A stretch of 15,980 nt of DNA, taken from a bacterium (GTDB lineage: Bacteria > Bacillota > Clostridia > Oscillospirales > Acutalibacteraceae). The notes beneath the pieces are model-generated. The model made no database searches and had not been told where the DNA came from. It saw only the letters and a list, made by a program, of their open reading frames with translations. The position numbers were made by a program, and so were the translations under genes. The DNA lies in contig JAHKXX010000306.1 of assembly GCA_020627425.1 (NCBI GenBank), forward strand, positions 1 to 15,980, written 5' to 3'. Below, one piece after another: positions 6,302 through 15,000 of the stretch. Positions within the stretch are counted from its first letter, which is position 1. The number at the start of each line of letters is the position of its first letter.

Positions 6302-6395
6302 AAACCAGCGTCAAGTGCCGTCCTGTGCGGTACCCCAAGGGCACTTCCTTCGGGCGCACGGCGCGGATAGAGAGGGACGATAAACCAAATTCGTA
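6302..6395 (+). repeat. X module of the composite repeat, 94 bp
   Basis: This 94-bp block is nearly identical to 9013-9106 and 11753-11846. It holds an outer stem AAGTGCC/GGCACTT (6313-6319 with 6340-6346) enclosing a small hairpin GCCGT-CCTGT-GCGGT. The other two copies have GCCGC there, so the change keeps a G-U pair. The distance from the module start to the following Y unit is 94 bp in all three loci. Long open frames across it on the minus strand are products of the repeat, not genes. Confidence 0.85.
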
Positions 6396-6593
6396 CGCGT
6401 GCCAACAAGGTAGGCGGTAACAAAAATTCGAGTGCGCGAATTGACAGCGGAGGCACTCCGCCGCGTGCCAACAAGGTAGGCGGTAACAAAAATTCGAGTG
6501 CGCGAATTGACAGCGGAGGTACTCCGCCGCGTGCCAATAAAGTAGGCGGTAATACTAACTACAGTGCGCGAATTGACTGCCCGGGCACCGGGC
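6396..6593 (+). repeat. three tandem 66-bp Y units
   Basis: Units occupy 6396-6461, 6462-6527 and 6528-6593, each exactly 66 bp. The first two differ at a single base (GCA to GTA in the loop of the terminal hairpin). The third is diverged and has terminal stem GCCCGG-GCA-CCGGGC in place of GCGGAG-GCA-CTCCGC, so both arms changed together. The last hairpin ends 3 bp before the SulP stop codon on the opposite strand. Because 66 is a multiple of three, a 22-residue tandem peptide frame stays open on the minus strand; I consider this fortuitous. Confidence 0.93.
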
Positions 6594-6596
6594 GCT

Positions 6597-8876
6597 TTAT
6601 TTCTCGTCATTATCTGTATACAGCTGCTCGTACTTTTCCGCAAGCTCGGGGCTTACTTCGCGTATACGGCTTATATGCTCCCGTCTGCGCTTTTCGAGGC
6701 GCATAGCGGCGTCCTTGTCTATAGCCATATATTCCTTCATCATCCGACGGCGGTGATTTATAAGTCTAGTCAGAACGTCGGGATCCATATCAAGCATACG
6801 CTTCTCTATCATCGCGCGCCTGTATTCTATCGTGTCCTCAAGGTTTTTTATCAGCGTGGGGTCGTCGCCGAGCTGTCTGGTGAGCCTCAGCTCTATTCTG
6901 TCAAGAAGCTCGTCCTCGTCAAACAGGTTAAACCTGCCCCAGCGGTTCATCATCTCGGCAGCCTCCAACGCTTCACTGCTCTGCTCCGAATCTTTTATTG
7001 TGTGCAGTATTTCCTCGGTAATGCTCTTTTTTACCTTTTCCGCATCATTTCCGAATGCCCACTCCAGCTCTGCCTGTATACCGCGCGGACTCTCTGTGTT
7101 ATTCAGTGCAAACTGCTGATAAACGGAGCGCCCTGCTCTGCGGAATACCCTTGAACGCGCGCGCTGCTTTTTGTATGCTCCTGCGTCGTCGTCCTCCGTG
7201 GGGTAGGGGGTGCGTATTCCTGCGTCCCTCAGCGCCAGCGCTACGGTCATTCGCACGGCGCCCTTTTTCATCATTTCCGTTTCGCCGTATTTTCTTAGCA
7301 GGTCGTTTACTTCTCCGACGTGCTCCGTTAAGTACATCCTGATACCCCTGTCGCGGTATCGCCGCCACATAGCAGACAGCCGGTCTGCGGCACTCAGGTC
7401 TATGCTGCCGATAGCCCCGGCATTTATTATAACGACCCTTGTGCTGTCGGTCAGCGCGCCGTCTATGTCGCTTTCAAAGGTGTCTATGTTTGCAAAAAAC
7501 AGGTTGCCGCCGAAACGGTAGATAACTACGTCCTTTATCGGCTTTGCTTCGCTTGTCCTGCCTATGGTGTAAAAGCCGTTTTTTCCGGGGATAACTCCCA
7601 TAAAGCTGCGCGGCGGTACAACAGCTCTTTTTACTACGGCAACAAACGAGAGTATAACACCTATAACAACGCCATACACCGTCCCCAGCAGCACTACTCC
7701 CAGAAATGCAGCTACAAATATATAAAACTCATATCTGCTTGTTTTCCACAGTCTTTTTGCGATACCGAATTCGCACGCGCCCATCAGTGCGGTTATGATT
7801 ATAGCTGTCAGCATAGGCACCGGCAAAAACTGTATAAAGCCCGTTCCGAAGAACAGTATTATCAGCATAGTAATGCTTGCAAAGACCGATACCCACTGAG
7901 ATGTAACTCCGAACTGTCTCATAAGACCGGTTCTTGAGACGCTGCCGTTAGCAGGCAGACACCCCGACACAGCCGAAGCAAAATTCGCCGCCGAGTACGC
8001 GAGTATCTCCCGGTTGCTATGCAGTCTGTAGCCGTCCTTTGCGGCGTTTGATTTTGAAGCAAGCAGAGACTCAGCCATGATGACCACGGATATACTGAGG
8101 GAATTAAATATATAATCTCCTATATTGTTTATATTCAGTGTGGCAGAGGGCAGTCGGAATCCTCCGAAGCCGCTCTCTACCGGCGGCAGAAGCTTTACTC
8201 CGAGACCTTCTATACCGCAGAAAAGCGTCAGACACACTCCTGCTGCCATAACAAACACGGACATAGGCAGCTTTGGCATAAGCCTTCGGCTTATAAGTAT
8301 CACAGTAATAGTCGCGAGCCCCACAGCAAGGGATACAGGACTAAAGTGTGAAAACTGCTCTATTATGTGGCGCACAAGCTCTACGCCCTCGCCGGCGCCT
8401 GCGGTGCCGCCGTACAGCTTTGGTACCTGCATAAGTATTACGGTACAGCATATACCCGAGACAAAGCCGCCCATAACAGGCTCCGAGATATACTGTACTA
8501 CCTTTCCGGCGCGCAGCAGATAAAAAAGCAGCAGCCAGCACGCGACAAAAAACGCAATAGTCGGCACAGCCACCTTGGCTTCTTCCGATTCTGCACTAAT
8601 ACCCATAGACGCTATGGCAGCCCCCGTAAGAGCCGCAGGAGCCGCGTCTATACCGAAAACAAAGTCCTTTGAGGTACTCAGCAGTCCGAAAAACAGAATA
8701 GGAAATACCGAGCCGTACAGTCCGTACACCATAGGCAGCCCTGCTATCTGGGCATATCCCATAGAAATGGGTATAGATATAAGAGCCGTTATAACTCCGC
8801 CGAAGGCGTCCCGAAATAGCATTTTCGGATTTTTAATTGTCAGAAGAGAATTTTTAAAAGTATTTGCCGTTTTCAT
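6597..8876 (-). CDS. SulP-family anion transporter with STAS domain and long C-terminal extension
   Basis: This is a SulP/SLC26-type membrane transporter, the family that moves sulfate, bicarbonate or other anions. The 759-aa protein has a multi-span transport domain (about 20-420; landmarks are DAFGGVITALISIPISMGYA at 23-42 and the GSVSRTG region at 311-317) and a cytoplasmic STAS domain (about 445-550, with NAGAIGSIDLSA). The remaining 200 residues (about 560-759) are highly charged and predicted helical, rich in Arg/Glu. I do not recognise them, and usual SulP proteins are about 500-600 aa. The ATG at 8876 has GGGGGT close upstream. No T-tract terminator is seen at the 3' end, only the Y repeats. 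The substrate cannot be assigned. Confidence 0.92.
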   Translation of the reverse strand: MKTANTFKNSLLTIKNPKMLFRDAFGGVITALISIPISMGYAQIAGLPMVYGLYGSVFPILFFGLLSTSKDFVFGIDAAPAALTGAAIASMGISAESEEAKVAVPTIAFFVACWLLLFYLLRAGKVVQYISEPVMGGFVSGICCTVILMQVPKLYGGTAGAGEGVELVRHIIEQFSHFSPVSLAVGLATITVILISRRLMPKLPMSVFVMAAGVCLTLFCGIEGLGVKLLPPVESGFGGFRLPSATLNINNIGDYIFNSLSISVVIMAESLLASKSNAAKDGYRLHSNREILAYSAANFASAVSGCLPANGSVSRTGLMRQFGVTSQWVSVFASITMLIILFFGTGFIQFLPVPMLTAIIITALMGACEFGIAKRLWKTSRYEFYIFVAAFLGVVLLGTVYGVVIGVILSFVAVVKRAVVPPRSFMGVIPGKNGFYTIGRTSEAKPIKDVVIYRFGGNLFFANIDTFESDIDGALTDSTRVVIINAGAIGSIDLSAADRLSAMWRRYRDRGIRMYLTEHVGEVNDLLRKYGETEMMKKGAVRMTVALALRDAGIRTPYPTEDDDAGAYKKQRARSRVFRRAGRSVYQQFALNNTESPRGIQAELEWAFGNDAEKVKKSITEEILHTIKDSEQSSEALEAAEMMNRWGRFNLFDEDELLDRIELRLTRQLGDDPTLIKNLEDTIEYRRAMIEKRMLDMDPDVLTRLINHRRRMMKEYMAIDKDAAMRLEKRRREHISRIREVSPELAEKYEQLYTDNDEK

Positions 8877-8945
8877 ATGACCCCCGGAGCTGAAAATTCT
8901 TAAATGAGTTTAAAAGCTTTGATCAGGGCAAGCTATATGTTCCCT

Positions 8946-9172
8946 GCCGTCTTTGAAAAGGTGGGCGAAACTTTTATGATTTTTTAAGTTGTTGACGTTG
9001 AGTCTACACTCTAAACCAGCGTCAAGTGCCGCCCTGTGCGGTACCCCAAGGGCACTTCCTTCGGGCGCACGGCGCGGAAAAAGAGGGACAATAAACCAAA
9101 CTTGTACGCGTGCCAACAATGTAGGCGGTAACACTAAGTAGGGTGCGCGAATCGACAGCGCAGGCACTGCGC
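8946..9172 (+). repeat. composite repeat Z-X-Y, full copy
   Basis: Z (about 8946-9012) begins GCCGTCTTTGAAAAGG, a possible stem-loop, and runs through a segment ending GAGTCTACACT. X is 9013-9106 and Y is 9107-9172, with terminal hairpin GCGCAG-GCA-CTGCGC. It occupies most of the gap upstream of SulP. The 70 bp from 8877 to 8945 should hold the SulP promoter, but no convincing boxes are seen. Confidence 0.88.
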
Positions 9173-9349
9173 CGTCTTTGAAAAGGCGGGCGAAACTTTT
9201 GTGTTTTTTTAAACGCCGCGAAAAAAGAGGGACAATAAACCAAACTTGTACGCGTGCCAACAAGGTTGGCGGTAACACTTAGTAGGGTGCGCGAATCGAC
9301 AGCGCAGGCACTGCGCCGTCTTTGAAAAGGCGGGCGAAACTTTTGTGTT
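9173..9349 (+). repeat. tandem partial copy of the composite repeat
   Basis: A segment starting GAGGGACAATAAACC at 9083 recurs at 9227, a period of 144 bp, so Y (9251-9316) and the following CGTCTTTGAAAAGGCGGG block are duplicated. The second copy lacks most of X. Its Y unit has a perfect first hairpin GCCAAC-AAG-GTTGGC. The final Z fragment (9317-9349) runs straight into the MATE stop codon on the other strand. No gene lies between 8877 and 9349; open frames there follow the repeat. Confidence 0.88.
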
Positions 9350-10723
9350 TTATGCCCTGTTTTTTTCCGGCACTGCGCTCCCGGAGAAAAAGTCGCGCAT
9401 TTTTATTTTTGTAATAATGAAGTAAACCACAAGCAGTGACGCTGCGGTAACAGCCCAGCTGAGGGGATAGACTATCATCAATATATTGAATTCACTGTTT
9501 GCGGCAAACACGGTATATATCCACCCGATCCTTGTGCCGCATACGCCGAACAGCGTCACCAGCGCCGGAGCGAGCGACTGCCCATAGCCGCGCAGAGAGC
9601 CGGAGATGATCTCCATAACTACGTTTATTACCTCTGCCGTGATAATATACAAAAGCCGTACATAGCCGTACTCCACCACTACAGGGTCACCGTTAAACAG
9701 TGACAGCAAAAACCTGCCGAGAAGCAGGGTGATCCCCGAGGTGAGCAGAGCCGCTATCATATCCTGCAGCATACATATTTTTGTTATCTGTCTGCACCGC
9801 TCGGGCTTGTTTGCGCCGTGGTTCTGCCCGATAAAGGTAGTACAAGCCTGCCCGAAGGAGTTTATTATGTAAAACGCAAAAATTTCTATATTAAATGCCG
9901 CACTCGACGCCGCCATAATATCCGACCCCAGACTGTTTATGCCGGACTGTACACATATATTTGACAGTGTAAACACCATTCCCTGAAGTCCTGACGGTAT
10001 GCCTATCCTCAGCATCAGTGAAAGCTCTGCCTTGTGTATTCTCAGCTTTTTTATATCCAGACGTATATCGCCCTTCTCCCGCACAAGCATTATAAACAGC
10101 AGCAAAGAGCTTACCGCGTTTGATATTACCGTAGCGAGAGCCACTCCCTCTACCTTCATACCGGCAATACACACAAAGTACAGATTCAGTCCTACATTTA
10201 CAACACCCGACACCGCAAGACAGAAAAGCGGGGTTTTTGTGTTTCCCTTGCTGCGAAAGATCGCAGACTCAAAGTTGTACAGAAAAATAACCGGCAGCCC
10301 CAGACAGTATATCCTCAGGTAGCTTACTGCCATCTCCATAACATCGTCCGGTACAAGCATTATTGTCAGCAGAGGCTGCGCTATCAGTTCTCCGAGAAGT
10401 CCTATGGCGGCGCCTCCCAGAAGCGCTACAAGTACAGCGGTATGCACCGCATTTTCTATTCCTTTTTTGTTTCCCTGTCCCGTAAAGCGTGCTATAACTA
10501 CATTCGTGCCGAGCGAAATACCTACAAACAGATTTACGAGTATACCTATTACAGGCGAATTGCTGCCGACTGCCGCCATAGCGGTCTTGCCGACGCACTG
10601 ACCGACAACGGCAATATCGGCAGCATTAAAAAGCTGTTGCAGTATCCCTGTCAGCGCCAGCGGCACGGAAAACATCAGTATCTGTGGCGACAGCCGCCCG
10701 TTTATCATATCATGTTTTTTCAT
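9350..10723 (-). CDS. MATE family efflux transporter
   Basis: This is a multidrug and toxic-compound extrusion family membrane protein that exports organic cations or other small molecules using a Na+ or H+ gradient. At 457 aa it has the normal family length. The N-terminus has the typical MATE opening: SVPLALTGILQQLFNAADIA near 19-38, then VGQ and a GxSLGTN segment. The second half repeats the fold, with IGQNHGA as the family landmark. About 12 membrane segments are apparent. AAGGAAGGATC ahead of the ATG is its ribosome binding site, overlapping the stop region of the YitT gene only 14 bp upstream, so the two are co-transcribed. No T-tract terminator follows; the stop codon adjoins composite repeats. 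The drug or metabolite exported is unknown. Confidence 0.95.
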   Translation of the reverse strand: MKKHDMINGRLSPQILMFSVPLALTGILQQLFNAADIAVVGQCVGKTAMAAVGSNSPVIGILVNLFVGISLGTNVVIARFTGQGNKKGIENAVHTAVLVALLGGAAIGLLGELIAQPLLTIMLVPDDVMEMAVSYLRIYCLGLPVIFLYNFESAIFRSKGNTKTPLFCLAVSGVVNVGLNLYFVCIAGMKVEGVALATVISNAVSSLLLFIMLVREKGDIRLDIKKLRIHKAELSLMLRIGIPSGLQGMVFTLSNICVQSGINSLGSDIMAASSAAFNIEIFAFYIINSFGQACTTFIGQNHGANKPERCRQITKICMLQDMIAALLTSGITLLLGRFLLSLFNGDPVVVEYGYVRLLYIITAEVINVVMEIISGSLRGYGQSLAPALVTLFGVCGTRIGWIYTVFAANSEFNILMIVYPLSWAVTAASLLVVYFIITKIKMRDFFSGSAVPEKNRA

Positions 10724-10737
10724 ATGATCCTTCCTTA

Positions 10738-11601
10738 TTATCTTGTGGGTCTGTTAAAGAAGTTGCCGCGAACCTGCGCGGACTTGAATACATTTACAAA
10801 GGCGTTCGGATCCTCCTTGTAAATGTGCCGCAGTATTTTGCTTATTTCATCAGACGAAACGACCGAATACAGCATTTTTCTTTCCTTGCCCTCGTACAGG
10901 CCCACGCCCTTGAAGAGCGTCGCATCGTGGTTTGTTATTTCCTTTATTATAAGGTATATTTCGTCGGGCTTCTCCGTTATTATCATAAGTGTCTGCTTCT
11001 GATAGTGGCGGTATATGGTCTGTATGAGCATAGTCGAAACAAACTGTAGTATTATAGAGTACATAGCGCCCTTCCAGCCGAAAAGAAGTCCGGAGCAACA
11101 AAGTACCACTATGTTTCCTGCGAATATGTAGCCCCACGCGTCCTTTCCGTAGCGCTCGGAAATAAATATAGATATAAAGTCGGTACCGCCGCTGGTGGCT
11201 CCTGCCATAAGGCAGATACCTATAGCGCAGCCGTTGAGAAGTCCGCCGAAAACAGCGCAAAGCAATATATCGTCAGTAAGTGACAGATTCGGCACAAGGT
11301 CGGTAAGGATAGACGACAGCAATATAAACACGCCCGAATACAGCGTAAACCTTTTCCCTATAAAGCGAAAGCTGAGTATAGCCGCAGCCGCGTTAAGTGG
11401 GATATAGATAAAGCTGTACGAAATATCAATGCCGAAAATACGCCCGAATATCGCCCGTATCAGCTGTGATATTCCCGTAAAGCCTCCTGCGAGCAGATCT
11501 GCACCATGAAGGAAATTGTTGATGTTGAACGCATAGATAAGTGAAGCCGATATAATGAGTAGTATTTTCAGAAGCTCGTGAATAACGCCCTTTTTTTCCA
11601 T
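10738..11601 (-). CDS. YitT family membrane protein (DUF161-DUF2179)
   Basis: This is an integral membrane protein of the widespread Firmicutes YitT family, whose biochemical role is not established. At 287 aa it has the usual length. It shows about five or six N-terminal membrane segments with the family motifs LLAGGFTGISQL and ATSGGTDFIS, then a soluble C-terminal DUF2179 domain (about 205-287) beginning TLMIITEKPDEI. The start ATG has GGAGG at good spacing on the minus strand. It is the first gene of a two-gene operon with the MATE exporter (14-bp gap), which suggests shared regulation but not a shared function. A 7-bp hairpin lies about 50 bp upstream. Confidence 0.94.
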   Translation of the reverse strand: MEKKGVIHELLKILLIISASLIYAFNINNFLHGADLLAGGFTGISQLIRAIFGRIFGIDISYSFIYIPLNAAAAILSFRFIGKRFTLYSGVFILLSSILTDLVPNLSLTDDILLCAVFGGLLNGCAIGICLMAGATSGGTDFISIFISERYGKDAWGYIFAGNIVVLCCSGLLFGWKGAMYSIILQFVSTMLIQTIYRHYQKQTLMIITEKPDEIYLIIKEITNHDATLFKGVGLYEGKERKMLYSVVSSDEISKILRHIYKEDPNAFVNVFKSAQVRGNFFNRPTR

Positions 11602-11650
11602 AGCCTACACCTCCGTTTTGGGGAATGATATCATCTTAAGGGTTTTAACG

Positions 11651-11670
11651 TCGCTGCTTTACGGCAGCGA
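11651..11670. other. short hairpin upstream of YitT
   Basis: TCGCTGC (11651-11657) and GCAGCGA (11664-11670) form a perfect 7-bp stem with a 6-nt loop, 50 bp from the YitT start. There is no T-tract on either strand. It could be a leader structure or operator. No clear promoter boxes are seen next to it. Confidence 0.4.
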
Positions 11671-11686
11671 GGCACATTTTGTCTTG

Positions 11687-11912
11687 ACCGCTGCAAGGGG
11701 GCGGGCGAAACTTTTATGTTTTGTTAAGTTGTTAACATTGAGTCTACACTCCAAACCAGCGTCAAGTGCCGCCCTGTGCGGTACCCCAAGGGCACTTCCT
11801 TCGGGCGCACGGCGCGGACAAGGAGGGACAATAAACCCGGCTTGACCGCGTGCCAATAAAGTAGGCGGTAACACTAAGCAGAGTGCGCGAATCGACAGCG
11901 CAGGCACTGCGC
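11687..11912 (+). repeat. composite repeat Z-X-Y, full copy
   Basis: Z (about 11687-11752) has a diverged start but shares GGGCGAAACTTTTATG and GAGTCTACACT with the 8946 copy. X is 11753-11846, and Y is 11847-11912 with terminal hairpin GCGCAG-GCA-CTGCGC. It lies between the YitT 5' end and the malQ-glgP terminator. Open frames across it on the minus strand follow the repeat. The residual gap 11913-11969 is AT-rich with nothing recognisable. Confidence 0.88.
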
Positions 11913-11969
11913 CGAAAATTCTGTCTGATAATAGTATAACATATCGAGGAAAATAAGAAAACAAATAAT

Positions 11970-12013
11970 AAAAATAAATTATCCCGACAAAGTATATACT
12001 CTGTCGGGATAAT
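11970..12013 (-). terminator. rho-independent terminator of malQ-glgP
   Basis: On the minus strand ATTATCCCGACA (12013-12002) pairs perfectly with TGTCGGGATAAT (11989-11978), with a 12-nt loop, followed by TTTATTTT. It lies 12 bp beyond the stop codon. Confidence 0.93.
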
Positions 12014-12025
12014 GCTTACGGTAAA

Positions 12026-15000
12026 TTATTTAACCTTCCACAGCTCTGTAGCATACTGCAGTATTGTACGGTCACTGGAGAACTTTCCGCAGTTAGCGGT
12101 GTTCATCAGGCACTTTCTGCCGAATGCACGTCTGTCCTTATAGTCTTTGTTTACCTGTATCTTTGTCTCGATGTACTCGGGCAGATCGCGGAGTATGAAG
12201 TAGTGGTCTGCCTTGTGCCATGAAGCACCCTCAAGCAGCGAGTCGTGAAGCTCCTTGAACGAGCCTTCGCCTGTCTTGCCGCCGTCTGAGAAACGACCGT
12301 CGATAAGGGTATCTATTACCTTCTTCATCTCGTCGTTTGCCTCGTACAGCTTCTTCGGATCATAGTTCTTCTTCAGCTCGTTTATCTCTTCTACTCTTGC
12401 GCCGAAGATGTACTCGTTCTCTTCGCCTGCCTGCTCTGCTATCTCTATGTTAGCGCCGTCATAGGTACCTATTGTAACGGCACCGTTAGCCATAAACTTC
12501 ATATTGGAGGTACCGGAAGCCTCTGTGCCGGCTGTAGAGATCTGCTCGTGTATATCAGCAGCAGGAATTATCTTCTCTGCATAGGATACGTTGTAGTTAG
12601 ATACGAATACAACTCTCATCTTCTGATTTACATCGGGATCGTTGTTTACGAGGTTTGCTATCTCGTTGATATACTTGATTATAGCCTTTGCTCTTGCATA
12701 GCCCGGAGCAGCCTTTGCACCGAAGATAAATGCTGTCGGAGTAAAGTCAGGCAGCTTGCCCTCCTTCAGGCGGAAGTATATAGCCATAATTGAGAAAGCA
12801 TTCATAAGCTGTCTCTTGTACTCGTGCAGACGCTTAACCTGAATATCAAACAGGAAGCCCGGATCTATATATACATTGTCGTGCTTTGCGATAAAGTCGG
12901 AAAGCTCTTTCTTCTTTATGTACTTTATCTCGTTGAACTTATCAACAGCCTTGTCGTCGATATGACCCTCAAGCTTCTTCAGCTCGTCAAGGTTTCTGAG
13001 CCACTTGTTGCCGATCTTGTCGGTAATGAACTCTGACAGCTCGGGGTTGCACAAACCGAGCCAGCGGCGTTGTGTAACACCGTTTGTCTTGTTCTGGAAA
13101 CGGTCCGGATACAGCTCGTACCACTCTTTTAGTGTCTCGTCCTTGAGTATCTGTGTATGTATAGCAGCAACGCCGTTTACATAGCTTGATACATAGGTAG
13201 CCATTCTTGCCATATGAACAACTCTGCCGTCGTCTATTACCATTCTGCTGAGTCTTGTAGAAGGAGTCTCGCCCTTCTTTGCTGCCTTCTTTTCTTCCTC
13301 GGTAGGCTGATCCCAACCCATATCCTTCAGCATATGTACGAGCTTGTCGTTTATCTTTACGATAACTGCATATACATCGGGGATTATGCTTGTCATCAGG
13401 TCTATGCTCCACTTCTCGAGAGCCTCCTGCATTACTGTATGGTTGGTGTAGGAGAAGGTCTTTTGAGCTACTTCAAACGCATAGTCGAAGGATACGCCCT
13501 CGTTCTGGAGAAGTCTTATAAGCTCGGGGATAGAGATAGTCGGATGAGTATCGTTCAGCTGTATAGCTGTCTCCTCTGCAAAGTGAGAGAAGTCATTGCC
13601 GTGACGCTTTTTATATCTTTTCAGTATATCCTGAAGTGAAGCGCTCGAGAAGAAGTACTGCTGTTTCAGTCTGAGTACCTTGCCCTCGTGGCTGTTGTCG
13701 TTAGGATAGAGAACCTTTGATATATTCTCTGCGTCGTTCTTTTCCTTTACCGCAGCGTCATACTTGCTGTCGTTGAAGTCGAGGAAGTTGAAGTCGTTTA
13801 CAGCCTCTGCCTGCCACAGACGAAGTGTATTTATGTTCTTTGTGCCGTAGCCGAGTATAGCCATATCATAGGGTACAGCCTTTACTGTCTGGTCTGCAAA
13901 GTTTACATATACAGTATCCTCGTTGCGTCTGATACACCACGGATCGCCGAAGCTTGTCCAGTCGTCTGCAACCTCTACCTGGAAGCCGTTTTCTATCTTC
14001 TGCTTAAACAGTCCGTATTTATAGCGAATGCCATAGCCGTCAAGCGGTACGTCGTGTGTAGCAGCAGAATCAAGGAAGCACGCAGCCAGTCTGCCCAGAC
14101 CGCCGTTACCGAGAGCGGCGTCGTCTATTTCCTCAAATACATTGATGTCTACGCCCTTGTCCTTGAGCAGCTTCCTTGTCTGATCGAGAACGCCCATGCA
14201 GTACAGGTTGTTGTACATCATACGTCCCATAAGGAACTCTGCTGACAGATAATAAGCACGTCTGTGTTCAGCGTGGTTCTTCTTGCTTTCTGCCCATCTT
14301 TCTGATATATCGCCCATCATAGCCTTGCCGAGAGCCTCGTGAAGCTCCGCAGGTGAAAGCTCGCTGAGTTCCTTGCAATACTCGTTTTTCGCAGTAAGCA
14401 CAAGGTTGTCGATAATGGCATTTTTCTTCATCTTTTTGTCATCCTCCAGCCGTCTGTAAATTTTTGACAAGTTATATATTTTCTTAGCGAGTTCAGCGTT
14501 TGCTGCGCCTTCCTTAATTCTCCAGGTCCAGTTTCCGCCCAATGTTGAAGGCATATTTATTCTTGCCTCTGTACCGAGTCCCAGAAAGTCCTGCATCTGA
14601 ACTATGGCGTAGTCGCTGACGCTTGCATAAGCGGTGCGAATGAAGCCCCAGTTATAGCCCTCTGTCTTGCTAAGCTGACAATAGTCCTCTGCAAAGCGAA
14701 TATCCTTTTCCTTTGCCGTGGAAAGCCAGCCCATTATGGTATCATTATCGTGCGTACCGGTGTAGCACACACTGTTTTTATCGTAATTATGAGGCAGATA
14801 GTCGCTGTCCTCACGGGAGTCGAATGCAAACTCGAGTATCTTCATACCCGGATAACCCGAATCCTTTAGAAGCTTTTTAACGCCCTTTGTCTGGAAGCCC
14901 AGATCCTCTGCGATGATCGGTACATCGCCCAGACGCTGCTTCATCTTCTCAAAGAACTTCATCTTCGGTCCGTCTATCCACTCGCCCTTTACTGCGTCCT

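Noticed and set aside
6396..6593. Possible CRISPR array from three tandem repeats
   Set aside because: The 66-bp units abut directly with no variable spacers between them, and no cas genes are present.
6295..6643. Minus-strand open frames with a 22-residue tandem peptide repeat (PPLSIRALEF...)
   Set aside because: They arise only because the Y unit is 66 bp, a multiple of three. They lack start signals, and the substitutions preserve hairpin pairing, not codons.
8910..9278. Minus-strand open frame between SulP and MATE
   Set aside because: It is entirely composed of the Z-X-Y composite repeat and matches the frames at 6295 and 11659 only through that repeat.
11659..11964. Minus-strand open frame upstream of YitT
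   Set aside because: It follows the third composite repeat copy, with no ribosome binding site and no independent similarity.
14440..14460. Possible frameshift or sequencing artefact creating the MalQ-GlgP fusion
   Set aside because: Both halves are complete and in one frame with no extra or missing residues at the junction. A single missed stop codon cannot be excluded, and this is noted in the finding.
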